From Bin5 sp034422415 (GTDB lineage Bacteria > Chloroflexota > Anaerolineae > Caldilineales > Caldilineaceae), in assembly GCA_965202955.1 (NCBI GenBank), contig OZ241871.1, forward strand, positions 434,001-498,000: a stretch of DNA of 64,000 bases, read 5' to 3'. The notes under the pieces were generated by a model. That model had not been told where the DNA came from. It saw only the letters and a program-made list of their open reading frames with translations, and did no database searches. The position numbers and the translations under genes are program-made. Position 1 is the stretch's first letter. The number at the start of each line of letters is the position of its first letter. Shown here piece by piece: positions 26,665 to 36,102 of this stretch.

Positions 26665-27510
26665 CTAATAGCGGAAATGCGGGTCCAGACTGTCCCGTAC
26701 CGCGTCGCCCAGCAATGCGATGACCATCACCGTCACCGCCAGGAACAGGCCCGGAAACGTGGACACCCACCACGCGTTGAACAGATAGCTGCGCCCATCG
26801 GCGATCATGCTGCCCCAGCTCGGCGTAGGCGGCTGGATCCCCAGTCCCAGAAAGCTCAAGGACGACTCCGCCAGGATCATCCGGCCCAGGTCGAGCGCGG
26901 CCACGATGACAACCGGGCTGATCACATTCGGAAGCACGTGCCGCAAAACAATGCGGCTGTTGCTGGCACCGAGCGCTCGCGCGCTCTCCACAAATTCCCG
27001 CTCCTTCACCGAAAGAACCACCCCGCGCACCAGGCGCGCGTAGAGCACCCACCCCGTCACCGTCAGGGCGACAATCAAATTGCGTACGCTCGGGCCCAGA
27101 GCTGCGGTCAGAGCCAGCGCCATCAGAATGCCCGGAAAAGCCAGCTGGATGTCCGCTAAGCGCATAATGGCCATGTCCCAGGGACCGCCGAAATAGCCCG
27201 CAATCAGCCCCAGTCCCACGCCCAGCAGGCCGGCCAGCAGGACACCGCTAATCCCGACAAAGAGCGAGGCGCGTATACCAAAGATGGCGCGGCTCAGCAC
27301 GTCGCGACCAAGCTGGTCCGTTCCGAGAAAGGCAACTGTGTCTTCTTCGAAAACAAGGCCGGGCCCCTCAAGACGGACGTCCGTCTTCTGCGTGCCAGGG
27401 TCACGCGGCACAAGCAGAGGCGCGAAGACACCCGCCAACACGACCGCCAGCAAGGTGCAACTCCAGACCAAAACCCGCCTCTGACTGCGCGACAGCACCA
27501 ACCTACGCAT
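26665..27510 (-). CDS. Peptide-type ABC transporter permease, DppC-like
   Basis: 281 residues, ATG start. N-terminal membrane segment after a basic stretch (RSQRRVLVWS), external segment ending GTDQLGRDVLSR, then the permease domain with EFVESARALGASNSRI and RHVLPNVISP. The C-terminal GDAVRDSLDP is typical. Pairs with the DppB-like subunit at 27695; 184 bases separate the two genes, which is wide for this pair and shows nothing else. Confidence 0.92.
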   Translation of the reverse strand: MRRLVLSRSQRRVLVWSCTLLAVVLAGVFAPLLVPRDPGTQKTDVRLEGPGLVFEEDTVAFLGTDQLGRDVLSRAIFGIRASLFVGISGVLLAGLLGVGLGLIAGYFGGPWDMAIMRLADIQLAFPGILMALALTAALGPSVRNLIVALTVTGWVLYARLVRGVVLSVKEREFVESARALGASNSRIVLRHVLPNVISPVVIVAALDLGRMILAESSLSFLGLGIQPPTPSWGSMIADGRSYLFNAWWVSTFPGLFLAVTVMVIALLGDAVRDSLDPHFRY

Positions 27511-27694
27511 AATCTCCCAATTCGCAACTTTGCTCTGTCCAGCCCTTGCCGATCGCGTCGTTTGTCCTCGCTGCCGAGATGACGGCGCAGTCGCACGGGG
27601 AACACTCGCGCCTGCAACCTCCGCTACCCCCGGCCATTTTCATCGCCCTCCGGGCAGTCCGCGCCGCAACGGCCGGCTGCAACCTGGCGTCCCG

Positions 27695-28615
27695 TCAGGC
27701 GAAGCGGATTCTGGGATCGAGAAACACATAGAGCAGGTCGATGACCAGGTTGATAGCCACGAAACTGATCGCCACAACCAGCGTCGCCGCCTGGACGACC
27801 GCATAGTCCCGCGAGCTGATGGCAAAGATGATCGTGTTGCCAACACCCGGCCAGCTGAACACCGTCTCCACAATCACCGACCCGCCCAGAAGATAGCCCA
27901 ACCGCAGTCCGAAGACCGTCACCACCGGAATCAGCATGTTCTTCAGGGCGTGCCGTCTAACCACAACCGACGGCTTCAAGCCCTTGGCCCGGGCTGTGCG
28001 GATATAGTCCTGGCCCAGAATTTCCAGCATGCCCGAGCGAACCAGGCGGGTGGTCGCGCCCATGAGAGGCAGCGCCAGCGTCACCGCCGGCAAGACCAGA
28101 TGCTGCAGCTTGTCGCTTCCAAACGTCGGCAACAGGCGCAGTATGCCCGAAAATATCAGGATCAACATCAGCCCGATCCAGAAATCCGGCAGACTCTGGC
28201 CCATGACCGTTACGACGCTGATCAACTGGTCCAACGCCGAATTGGCGCGCAATGCCGCGGTCACGCCTAACACAAGAGCCGTTACCAACGCGAGCGCCAG
28301 CGCCGCAGCCGCCAGCCTGATGGTTGCCGGCAGCCGCTCAATGACCATTTCAAGCGCCGGCTGCCCAAAGTAGGTCGACCTGCCCAAGTCACCTCCCGCA
28401 GCCTGGCGCAGAAATATGACGTACTGTTCCGGGATGGAACGGTCAAGACCAAGCCGCTCTCGAAGCTGCTCGACCTCTTCCTGGGTGGCGTCCACCCCCA
28501 GGAAGGCATTCGCCGGGTCCCCGGGAACCAGGCGCATGACGACGAACACCATCGTCACCACGCCCCAAACCACGAAGATAGCCAGCGCCAGTCGCCTGAT
28601 AAGATAGGCAGCCAT
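27695..28615 (-). CDS. Peptide-type ABC transporter permease, DppB-like
   Basis: 306 residues, ATG start. N-terminus MAAYLIRRLALAIFVVWGV with RLVPGDP, six membrane segments, coupling motif DYIRTARAKGLKPSVV followed by RHALKNMLIP, and the C-terminal VFLDPRIRFA. Fifty-four bases after the binding-protein gene. No ATPase genes in the operon. Confidence 0.93.
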   Translation of the reverse strand: MAAYLIRRLALAIFVVWGVVTMVFVVMRLVPGDPANAFLGVDATQEEVEQLRERLGLDRSIPEQYVIFLRQAAGGDLGRSTYFGQPALEMVIERLPATIRLAAAALALALVTALVLGVTAALRANSALDQLISVVTVMGQSLPDFWIGLMLILIFSGILRLLPTFGSDKLQHLVLPAVTLALPLMGATTRLVRSGMLEILGQDYIRTARAKGLKPSVVVRRHALKNMLIPVVTVFGLRLGYLLGGSVIVETVFSWPGVGNTIIFAISSRDYAVVQAATLVVAISFVAINLVIDLLYVFLDPRIRFA

Positions 28616-28669
28616 TCCGGTTCAGCGATTGTCAACGGCCGATCATTCAAATCGACAGCCGCTACTCCT

Positions 28670-30238
28670 CTAGCTGGACACCCACATGTCGGCAAAACGG
28701 GGCGGTTCGTCGGGCCACGGCTCGAAACCCTGCACGCGCGCGTTCAGGCCGTACGTCGCAATGTCCTCAAACAGCATCACGTTTGGACCATCGTCCCAAG
28801 CAATCTTCTGCGCCTGGGCATACAGATCCTTGCGCTCCTCCAGGTCCGTTGTGCGCGCAGCCTGTGTTACCAGATCGTCATAGACCTGGTTGACCCAGCC
28901 GGTCCGGTTGTTGCCGGAGAAGTAGATCCTGCGCAACGTATAGTCTGCGTCCCCTGTCGACGTGGCGCCTGAGACCAGCTGTACGTCCCAGTCAAGCGCC
29001 AGCAGGTCTTCCAGCCAGACCGTATGTTCCTGCTCGATGCTCTTGCCCCTGATGCCCACTTCTTCAAGTTGCGCGATCGAGAACTCCACCAGCTCCTTGG
29101 CCTTCACATCGCGCGGCGTCCACTTCAACTCCATGTCGACGCCGTCAGCCAGGCCGGCATCGGCCAGAATCTCCCTCGCCCTGTCAGGATCATACGGGTA
29201 GGGTGTCTGGGCCGCGTAGCCCCAGACGTTCGCGTTGATGTACGATGTTGCCCGCTCCACCGTCCCACCCATGATGTCGTTGACCATGGCGTCCACGTCA
29301 ATCGCGTGATAGACGGCCTGCCGCACCAGCGGATCGTTGAAGGGCGGCCGTCCGCCGTTCATCAGAAACTGGCGGAAAGTATAGGTCGGACCCCTGACCA
29401 GATTGACGTCCGGGTTCGCTTCCAGCCGTTCCATGTCTTCCGGCTGAATGCCGTGCACGAAATCGAGTTCGCCTCGCTCCAGCGCAACGAGGCGCGTGGC
29501 TGGCTCAGGGAGCTCCACGATCGACACCCGTTGTAGTTTCGGCTTCCCCTCCTGCCAGTAACTGGGATTGGCCTCGACCACAAACTTGGTGCCCTTCACC
29601 CATTCCTCAAGTTGGAATGGGCCTGTGCCCACCGGCTTCTCCAGGTACTCGTCGGTCTGCGCATACTCCGGCGGCAACATCATCAACATCGACAGATTGT
29701 TCAGCATCGGCCCAAACGGTTCCTTGGTCCTGATCACAGCCGTCATCGCGTCCGGTGTCTCCACCGTGTCAATATCGACAAGCAGCGGCTTCAATGCCGG
29801 CGTCGTGCTCTCCGGATCAAGGATGCGATTGATGGTGAAGGCGACAGACTCGGAAGTGAACTCTTCCCCGTTGTGAAAATTCACGCCCTCCCGCAGCGAA
29901 AAGATCCACGTCAAAGGGTCCGGGTTCTCCCACGAAGTTGCCAGGCCGGGTACAAAGTTGCCCGCCAGGTCACGCTTGACCATGGCGTCAAACATCGTGT
30001 GCGCAACCACCCGCGTGGCATAGCCGATGTTGTTGGCCGCGTCGGCGATGTTGATAACCTGCCTGATGACAGCAGTAATCTCCCCGCTTGGGCCGGCCGG
30101 GGCAACTGCCGGCGCAGAACCCGCAGCCGGCGCCTGGACTCCGGGCGCGCAGCCCGCAAGTACCACGATTCCTGTTGCACCCCCGGCATACTTGATGAAA
30201 TCACGCCGCGACACCCGTCCCCTTCGCAAATCAGACAT
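28670..30238 (-). CDS. Peptide/nickel-type solute-binding lipoprotein (SBP family 5)
   Basis: 522 residues, ATG start six bases after AAAGGAGG. Tat motif SRRDFIKYAG, lipobox VVLAGCAPG, then a mature domain with the family-5 signature (WIFSLREGVNFHNGEEF, IDVDAMV). Family-5 proteins bind peptides, but also glycosides, opines and other small molecules. It sits directly after a cytochrome P450 gene and ahead of the DppBC pair. No promoter was seen in the 98-base gap upstream, so it is probably co-transcribed with the P450. Confidence 0.92.
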   Translation of the reverse strand: MSDLRRGRVSRRDFIKYAGGATGIVVLAGCAPGVQAPAAGSAPAVAPAGPSGEITAVIRQVINIADAANNIGYATRVVAHTMFDAMVKRDLAGNFVPGLATSWENPDPLTWIFSLREGVNFHNGEEFTSESVAFTINRILDPESTTPALKPLLVDIDTVETPDAMTAVIRTKEPFGPMLNNLSMLMMLPPEYAQTDEYLEKPVGTGPFQLEEWVKGTKFVVEANPSYWQEGKPKLQRVSIVELPEPATRLVALERGELDFVHGIQPEDMERLEANPDVNLVRGPTYTFRQFLMNGGRPPFNDPLVRQAVYHAIDVDAMVNDIMGGTVERATSYINANVWGYAAQTPYPYDPDRAREILADAGLADGVDMELKWTPRDVKAKELVEFSIAQLEEVGIRGKSIEQEHTVWLEDLLALDWDVQLVSGATSTGDADYTLRRIYFSGNNRTGWVNQVYDDLVTQAARTTDLEERKDLYAQAQKIAWDDGPNVMLFEDIATYGLNARVQGFEPWPDEPPRFADMWVSS

Positions 30239-30336
30239 TGTGATCCTCCTTTTGAGATCTCAAAGAATCTGGCTGCTTATCCTTCAGGGTGACTGCAACT
30301 ATGTTCTGCCGGAAACGGCATGCTTGCCCGTTCCGT

Positions 30337-31569
30337 TCAGAAAACAACAGGCAAGGATTTCAGCAAACGAAGCTGGTAGCTGGGCAGCCACTCAGGTTCG
30401 TCCCCGGCGAGCCGCATGTTGGGGAAACGGCGCAGCAGCGCGGCGAATGCCACCTCCGCCTCAAGCCGGGCAAGGGGAGCGCCGATACAGAAGTGCGGGC
30501 CTAAGCCGAATGCGATGTGCCGGTTCGGCTCGCGGCAGACATCGAGCCGATCCGGGTCCTCGAACTGGGCCGGATCGCGGTTGGCCGCGCCCAGCAGAAA
30601 CATGGCCCGCTGACCCTGCTCAATCCGGCGCCCCTCAAGCTCGAAATCCTCCTTGACCAGGCGGATGCTCCGCTGGTTCGGACTTTCGTAGCGCAGAAAC
30701 TCCTCCACCGCGCTTTTTGCCGCGGCCGGCTCCTGCCGCAGCCTGTCGAGCTGATCAGGATTCCGCAATAGCGCCAACAGACCGCTGCCGATCAGCGCGG
30801 TCGTCGTCTCGTGGCCGCCGACCATGAATGTCACACAGGTGGAAAGGAGCTCCCCCTCGCCCGGCCTTTCCTGGCCGTCGCCGTTGCTGACCAGCCGGCT
30901 GATGAGATCGTCACGCGGCTGCTCGCGCCGCCTCGCTGCGATCTCCGACAGGTAGGCCCGCACCGCCAGCACGCTGCGCTGCGCACGCTCGGCGACCTCG
31001 ACCGTCATGCGGTTGGCGGCCGAAAAGGAGGCGATGTCATCGGACCATGCCTTGAACTGGTGGCGGTCCTCCGGCGGCATCCCGACCACCTCCGCAGTGA
31101 TAATGGCCGGGAGGTGGAAAGCGAAGTCGCGGATAACGTCCATCCGCCCTCGATCTTGCACGGCATCGAGCAGCGCGTTCACCGTCGCTTCGATCCGGCC
31201 CCGCATCCGCTTGACGACGCGCGGCGTAAAGGCCTGGTTGATCAGACCTCGCAGCCGCGTGTGTTCAGGTGGATCGGAGTGCAGTAGCCCGATGGAGAAA
31301 TGTTGCTTGAGAGGCTGGAACCTCGGCCTCTCCGTCTCCGGCAAGGCGTTGAGGTAGGAGCCGAACTGGCCGACAACCGAGAAACGGCGCCCATCCTGCC
31401 GCAGACCGGCCGTCACATCGTCGTAGCGGGAGATAATCCAGCAGTTCCACGGTTCGCACCAGTGGACCGGGCCCTCGTCGCGCAGCCGCCGGTAAACGGC
31501 ATACGGATCGGCGAAAAACGCCGGTGAAAGAAGCTGCTCGTCAAGCTGTACGCTGTTTGGTCCCGGCAC
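30337..31569 (-). CDS. Cytochrome P450 (bacterial class I type)
   Basis: 410 residues, GTG start behind GGGAGG. All core motifs are present: I-helix GGHETTTALI, K-helix ExxR as EFLR, and heme loop FGLGPHFCIGAP with the thiolate Cys361. No membrane anchor, so it is a soluble enzyme needing a ferredoxin or similar partner, none of which is encoded nearby. Placement as the first gene of an importer operon that also has a dioxygenase and an oxidoreductase suggests it oxidises the imported compound. The ATG-like upstream frame overlaps nothing; the DUF5615 gene ends 23 bases before it. Confidence 0.92.
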   Translation of the reverse strand: MPGPNSVQLDEQLLSPAFFADPYAVYRRLRDEGPVHWCEPWNCWIISRYDDVTAGLRQDGRRFSVVGQFGSYLNALPETERPRFQPLKQHFSIGLLHSDPPEHTRLRGLINQAFTPRVVKRMRGRIEATVNALLDAVQDRGRMDVIRDFAFHLPAIITAEVVGMPPEDRHQFKAWSDDIASFSAANRMTVEVAERAQRSVLAVRAYLSEIAARRREQPRDDLISRLVSNGDGQERPGEGELLSTCVTFMVGGHETTTALIGSGLLALLRNPDQLDRLRQEPAAAKSAVEEFLRYESPNQRSIRLVKEDFELEGRRIEQGQRAMFLLGAANRDPAQFEDPDRLDVCREPNRHIAFGLGPHFCIGAPLARLEAEVAFAALLRRFPNMRLAGDEPEWLPSYQLRLLKSLPVVF

Positions 31570-31592
31570 CGGCGCCTCCCGAGGTCGAGTGC

Positions 31593-31961
31593 TCAGCGAT
31601 CAGATTCGGACCAAGACTGCGCGAAGCGGACCTGGCTTTCTGTCACGACGAGAAAACGTCCTGAGACTTCGCCCCCGTAGCTGTCTAAGAGCCGCTCCAA
31701 GACTTCGCTCTTGTTCGCGGCTCGTTCATCTTGCAGTCGCAATAGGACAACGCATCGATGGGGGAACTGCGAACGAAAGACCATCTCCCCGAAGTCTTTG
31801 TCTGTGGTTACGGGGATTCTGTCTTCTTCGAATGCCTGTGTAAGGACTTCGTCATCACCGATACCAGGCGCTTCGTCGAAGACAGAGACGACATCGAATT
31901 TCTGTTTGCGCAACCACCTTGCCAGGGTAGGGCCTGCACACTCGTCTACCAGAAAGCGCAC
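31593..31961 (-). CDS. DUF5615 PIN-like toxin-type protein
   Basis: 122 residues, GTG start directly abutting the TAA of the DUF433 gene. The N-terminal FLVDECAGPTLARWL and central TDKDFGEMV are the acidic motifs of the DUF5615/PIN-like fold, expected to bind Mg2+ for RNA cleavage. Paired with DUF433, this is the standard layout of a type II toxin-antitoxin-like module. Toxic activity is inferred from the family only. Confidence 0.82.
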   Translation of the reverse strand: MRFLVDECAGPTLARWLRKQKFDVVSVFDEAPGIGDDEVLTQAFEEDRIPVTTDKDFGEMVFRSQFPHRCVVLLRLQDERAANKSEVLERLLDSYGGEVSGRFLVVTESQVRFAQSWSESDR

Positions 31962-32210
31962 TTAGGCGGGCTCCCCCATCAACGGCATGAATGACGTTCC
32001 CTCCAGAGCTCTCGCCGCAAATAGGAGGCAGGCCTGAATATCCTCTTCCTCCAATCCCTCGTATTCATCCAGGATTTCAGGTACCTTTATGCCTTGTGCC
32101 AGTAGGCTCAGGACATGCTCAACTGTCAACCGAGTCCCTTGAATGACCGGCTTGCCGACCATGACCTTTGGATTCAGGGAAACACGTTCAAGTAGCTGAT
32201 CTTCATGCAT
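31962..32210 (-). CDS. DUF433 antitoxin-type protein
   Basis: 82 residues, ATG start. Contains the DUF433 core LNPKVMVGKPVIQGTRLTV and a short C-terminal helix region (PEILDEYEGLEEEDIQACL). DUF433 proteins are small helix-turn-helix-like partners of DUF5615 proteins and probably repress their own operon. The 181 bases upstream, to the dioxygenase stop at 32392, show no clear promoter. Confidence 0.82.
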   Translation of the reverse strand: MHEDQLLERVSLNPKVMVGKPVIQGTRLTVEHVLSLLAQGIKVPEILDEYEGLEEEDIQACLLFAARALEGTSFMPLMGEPA

Positions 32211-32391
32211 TTTGGGTCCTCAAGACAGCCGGCGAGTGCCTATGGATTCGAATGTCACTTCGCTTTGATTCAATGAAACAGTTGCTGAAATCCCTCACCG
32301 TACGGATTTCCAACACCCGCTCCATTCTTCTCCTATTGTCGGCCCTCTTGTGCTGGCTTGACAAAGCGATCGATGCCAGACCTGCCGCAAA

Positions 32392-33210
32392 CTAGCCAAC
32401 CAGCCGGTAGTTGGTAACCATCTGCCTACCCCGCTCCGAAAAGCTGTCGTACTCGACCTGGGTCATCTGTATTGGATTCATCTGCCCGAACCACGGCAGC
32501 GAATAGCAGATCACCAGCTCAGGGCGGGCATGGTCGGCGCGGTTGGGTGTGCCGCGGTGGAGCGTGCGCGGGTCCTGAATCCACAACGCCCCCTTCTTCA
32601 GGTTGAGGCGACGCCGGCTGGGGAAATCCCCCGATTCCAGGATCTCGTCGTAGCGCTCCTCCATCGCCGGATCGGCGAGATACTGCGTCGAGGGCAGAAT
32701 CTCGAAGCTCCCGTTTTCCTCGTAGGTATCCACCAGTGGGAACTTGACGCCGAAATGCGGGCAGACCTCCAGACCGACGTGCGGCACCATCCTGGAAATG
32801 CCCGCGTCGCGATGCCAGCGCTGGTACTCGCTGCCCGGGTAGGGATTGTTCGAGTGATAGCAGGTAATCCGGTAGTCGTCCGTCCCCCAGTAGCGGTCAA
32901 GAAATTCGAGCAGCACCGGGTTTTCGTAGATTTCGGGGTCGGCAAACGGCTGCTCCCACGGCACATAGAGCGTGTATCGATTGACAACTTGCAGTCGGCC
33001 TTCGACGACGATGCGGTCATCGCTGCGCGCATGGAGGTCGACGCCGCCCGCCGGATCGCTGTGTGTGCGCACCGCCTCCAGATAGGGCAGAAACGCCTCG
33101 CGAATGCGGTCGATCTTCTCGACCGGAATCAGGTCTTCGAAGACCGCATAGCCGTTGATCCGAAGTTCGGCCAGCTTCATGTCGATGTCGTACTGTTGTG
33201 AGGCTGCCAC
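32392..33210 (-). CDS. PhyH-family Fe(II)/2-oxoglutarate dioxygenase
   Basis: 272 residues, GTG start; ATG at residue 11 is an alternative. Iron ligands His133-x-Asp135 (RWHRDAG) and distal His218 (LHRGTPNRA), followed by ARPELV with the 2-oxoglutarate Arg. LNLKKGALWIQD before the distal His is shared with the genes at 39670 and 40546, making these three one subfamily. Last gene of operon E, downstream of a BNR protein. Confidence 0.9.
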   Translation of the reverse strand: MAASQQYDIDMKLAELRINGYAVFEDLIPVEKIDRIREAFLPYLEAVRTHSDPAGGVDLHARSDDRIVVEGRLQVVNRYTLYVPWEQPFADPEIYENPVLLEFLDRYWGTDDYRITCYHSNNPYPGSEYQRWHRDAGISRMVPHVGLEVCPHFGVKFPLVDTYEENGSFEILPSTQYLADPAMEERYDEILESGDFPSRRRLNLKKGALWIQDPRTLHRGTPNRADHARPELVICYSLPWFGQMNPIQMTQVEYDSFSERGRQMVTNYRLVG

Positions 33211-33299
33211 AGCTCTTTCCTCCTTGCCGCCGAGAATCCTTCTGGCCCTGTGTGTAGCGAAAGCGGGGCGTTTCCCCGCTATACCTGGATGTCATTATC

Positions 33300-34304
33300 T
33301 CAAACTTCAGAATCAGGCCGTCGATGCAGGAAACGGACAAGCCCCTGGCCCTGGATCCCGGCCAGCAGGACTCTGCCTGCCCCGCAGCTGGTCTCGGCTA
33401 GGCACCAGACCGCGGCCAGCTCAGCTTCGCTCAAGCGCTGCCAGCTTCTGCCGCAATCGCCGGAAACCAGAATGCCGTGCTCCGTCGTGCCCGCATAGAC
33501 CGTCCGTCCCCGCCCGCGACCCGGCGAGAACGCCAAGCAGTTGATGCTGGTCCCGGCGCTGCCGTCCGCAGGCTGCCACTCCTTTCCCCGGTCGCGCGAG
33601 CACCACACGCCCTCTCCCGCTGTGCCAAGATAGACCGTCCCGTCCTCGCCGAAATCGGGCGAAATCGCCACCACCTGCGGCAAGGTCTCGCCCAGCTCCT
33701 CTATCCCGACCGACTGCCACGCGCGCGCGCCGATCGTCGAGTGGAAGAGTCCGTCTCCCACAACCGCAAACGCTGTCTGGTCCGCCTGCCACGCCGGTGA
33801 TAGGCTCAGGCTCCAGACTCTCAGATCGTACAGCCCGAAGTTGGCCGTCTCCCAATATCGCCCTCGCGTCGTGCTGCGATAGATGCCGTCATCGGCGCTG
33901 CCCGCCAGAATGACACCCTCCGCATAGGCCGAGGGCGTGGTGACCAGGCCGGTAACGACCACATCAGGATAGTCCAGGCCGCACGCTTCCCAGCTCTCGC
34001 CGTCGTCGAACGAACGCAGGACCGCGCCAGGCGCGCCGCCCGCGAAGATGCCGGGCGAGTGGGGGTAGTCCGGGCTGAACGCAGTCGCCATCACCGGGAA
34101 GTTACCAAGCGCGCCGCTCATCAGACGCCATTCCTGCCCGGCGTCGTCGGAGCCATGCAGCCCCTGGTGCGATCCGGCCAGAATCATCCGAGCGGCGCAG
34201 CCGTTCGCCCCTGCAGCAGCGGATGAGGAAACGGCCAGCGAAAACAGCTCTTCACCTTCCAGCGCAGACCCCAAACATTCCCAGGCAGACATCTTCATCG
34301 TCAC
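33300..34304 (-). CDS. BNR/Asp-box beta-propeller protein
   Basis: 334 residues; GTG 34304, ATG 34298 or ATG 34292 could start it. At least five Asp-box-like repeats: SDDAGQEW, SFDDGESW, STTRGRYW, SRDRGKEW and SGDCGRSW, each following a VYLGT/ILAGS strand. This pattern resembles photosystem-II-assembly-factor-like or sortilin-like propellers more than true sialidases. No signal peptide. Lies 63 bases after the chaperonin-like gene in operon E. Role unknown; binding of glycan or protein is the safest reading. Confidence 0.72.
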   Translation of the reverse strand: MTMKMSAWECLGSALEGEELFSLAVSSSAAAGANGCAARMILAGSHQGLHGSDDAGQEWRLMSGALGNFPVMATAFSPDYPHSPGIFAGGAPGAVLRSFDDGESWEACGLDYPDVVVTGLVTTPSAYAEGVILAGSADDGIYRSTTRGRYWETANFGLYDLRVWSLSLSPAWQADQTAFAVVGDGLFHSTIGARAWQSVGIEELGETLPQVVAISPDFGEDGTVYLGTAGEGVWCSRDRGKEWQPADGSAGTSINCLAFSPGRGRGRTVYAGTTEHGILVSGDCGRSWQRLSEAELAAVWCLAETSCGAGRVLLAGIQGQGLVRFLHRRPDSEV

Positions 34305-34367
34305 ATTTTTCAGCGTTCAATGCCGGCGGCTGAACGGTGGCGGTCGAGCGCCGGTCACACCGCAAAG

Positions 34368-36086
34368 TTACATCCGCTCCCGCTTCTTGAACACGACGGC
34401 CTCGGTTGTCAGGACCATCCCTGCCGTGCTGGCCGCCATCTCCAGCGCCAAGCGCAGCACCTTCACCGAATCCACAATACCGGCCTCCCACATACTCACG
34501 ACCTGACCCGATGTGACATCGAACCCGACGCCATCACCCGCGGCCCCCTCGGTCCGCCGCAACCCGGCCGGCGCCGCACCGGCTTGCACGCCGTTGTAGT
34601 GGGAGCCGACCCGGAACGCGACGGTCGAAGCCGCGAATCCCGCGTTGTCAGCGATCTGCGCCAACGGCGCTCTCAACGCATCGGCGACCACACGCACGCC
34701 CATCGCCTCGTCTTCGCTTGCGGCAGCCGCCTCCAGCGCGTTCACCGCCGGTACACAGGCCATGTACGCCGCGCCGCCGCCGGCCGCAACGCCCTCCTGC
34801 AGCGCGGCCCGCACGGCCCGGATCGCGTCCTCTGCCATTTCACGTCTCAACGTGCGCTCCGCCTCGGTCGCGGCCCCGATCTTGAGCGTGGCCACGCCGC
34901 CGGACAGGTTCGCCACCCGCTTGCGCAGCGTATCGGCCTGCTCTCGCGGGCCCTCCCGCTCCAGCTCGGCCTGCAGCTCGGCGATACGCTGGCGGATACC
35001 CCGCTGACGGCCGCGCGCGCCGACGATTGTCAGGCCGCGGCGCGTCGCAATCACCCGCCGCGCCCGCCCGAGATCCTCGCGCCGCAGCTCCGCCAGCTGG
35101 CCGCCCGCCCTCTCCTCGACCAGCCTCGCCCCCGTCAGAATCGCCAAGTCTTGCAGTATCTTCGGCTGGCTCACCGTCAACCCCGGCCCCTTGACCGGCA
35201 TGACATCCAGCTTCCCCTTGTTGAGCTGCAGAACGCCCAGCGCTTCACCCTCGATCTTGCGGGCGATAATGACCAGACCTTCGTACTTTTCCTTGAGCGC
35301 CCGCTCAAGCAGCGGCACGACCTGAGCGGCACTGTTAAGCTCCAAGTCGGCCACGGCGATCATCGGCCCGACCAGCACCGTCTCCTGCCGCGCCGCGTCG
35401 GTCACAAAGTTGGCCGCGGCCAGCCCGCCGCTGTCCCAGTGAATGCCCTCCACATAGTCGCGCTCCAGGAAGGCGCTCACATGCTCCTGGACGACGATGG
35501 TCCCGTCCACGCCGACAATGCTGAAGATCTCGGCGATCATCTCCGGCAGGGTCAGCCTGGCAGAGGGCGTACCGTTCGCAGAGGCCGAGAATGTCTCACC
35601 CGTGACCGCCTGCGCGACCGCGCCGACCATCTCCACAGATTCGAGCGGCTGCGCCGCAGCCTGCAGCTCGGCTACCGCCGCGCGCACACCTTTCTCCATG
35701 CCCTGCCGCACCAGCTGCGCATTCGCGCCGGCGGCAACCATCCGCATCCCGACGCGCACCATCTCACGCGACAGCACAGCCGCGGTGGCGCTGCCGTCAC
35801 CCACGCGGTCGCGCATCTCCATCGCCAGCTCGCGCACCAGCATCGCGCCAACATTGGCATGGCGATCGGAGAGCTTCACCATGCGGTGTGCGATCGTGGC
35901 CGAGTCGCCCAACACTTCGGGCGGGTCATTTGTGCTGCGGAGAGATTCGAGGAGGATCGTGCGCCCGACCGGCCCCAGGGTGGAGGCCAGCAGCGCGGTC
36001 ATGGATTCAACGCCCTGCCCAAGGGCCAGGTGGACTTCCGGGTTGAATAAGCAGTGCGGCCGGCCGCTCGGCGCCAAAGTACTCAC
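34368..36086 (-). CDS. Divergent GroEL/Cpn60-like chaperonin
   Basis: 572 residues, GTG start. GroEL motifs are recognisable throughout: STLGPVGRTILLE (near 36-47), VGDGSATAAVLS (96-105), GGVATLKIGAATEAE (396-410), QEGVAAGGGAA (430-440) and a final AGMVLTTEAVV. The three Asp residues needed for ATP hydrolysis in GroEL appear as Asp61, Asp97 and Asp420. Changes from orthodox GroEL include GPVG for GPKG, extra Arg-rich stretches, and no GGM-repeat tail (it ends KKRERM). No groES nearby. It sits 16 bases after a sugar permease, so it is an accessory paralogue, perhaps folding an operon product. Confidence 0.85.
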   Translation of the reverse strand: MSTLAPSGRPHCLFNPEVHLALGQGVESMTALLASTLGPVGRTILLESLRSTNDPPEVLGDSATIAHRMVKLSDRHANVGAMLVRELAMEMRDRVGDGSATAAVLSREMVRVGMRMVAAGANAQLVRQGMEKGVRAAVAELQAAAQPLESVEMVGAVAQAVTGETFSASANGTPSARLTLPEMIAEIFSIVGVDGTIVVQEHVSAFLERDYVEGIHWDSGGLAAANFVTDAARQETVLVGPMIAVADLELNSAAQVVPLLERALKEKYEGLVIIARKIEGEALGVLQLNKGKLDVMPVKGPGLTVSQPKILQDLAILTGARLVEERAGGQLAELRREDLGRARRVIATRRGLTIVGARGRQRGIRQRIAELQAELEREGPREQADTLRKRVANLSGGVATLKIGAATEAERTLRREMAEDAIRAVRAALQEGVAAGGGAAYMACVPAVNALEAAAASEDEAMGVRVVADALRAPLAQIADNAGFAASTVAFRVGSHYNGVQAGAAPAGLRRTEGAAGDGVGFDVTSGQVVSMWEAGIVDSVKVLRLALEMAASTAGMVLTTEAVVFKKRERM

Positions 36087-36102
36087 CCGCTCCGATATCC
36101 TG

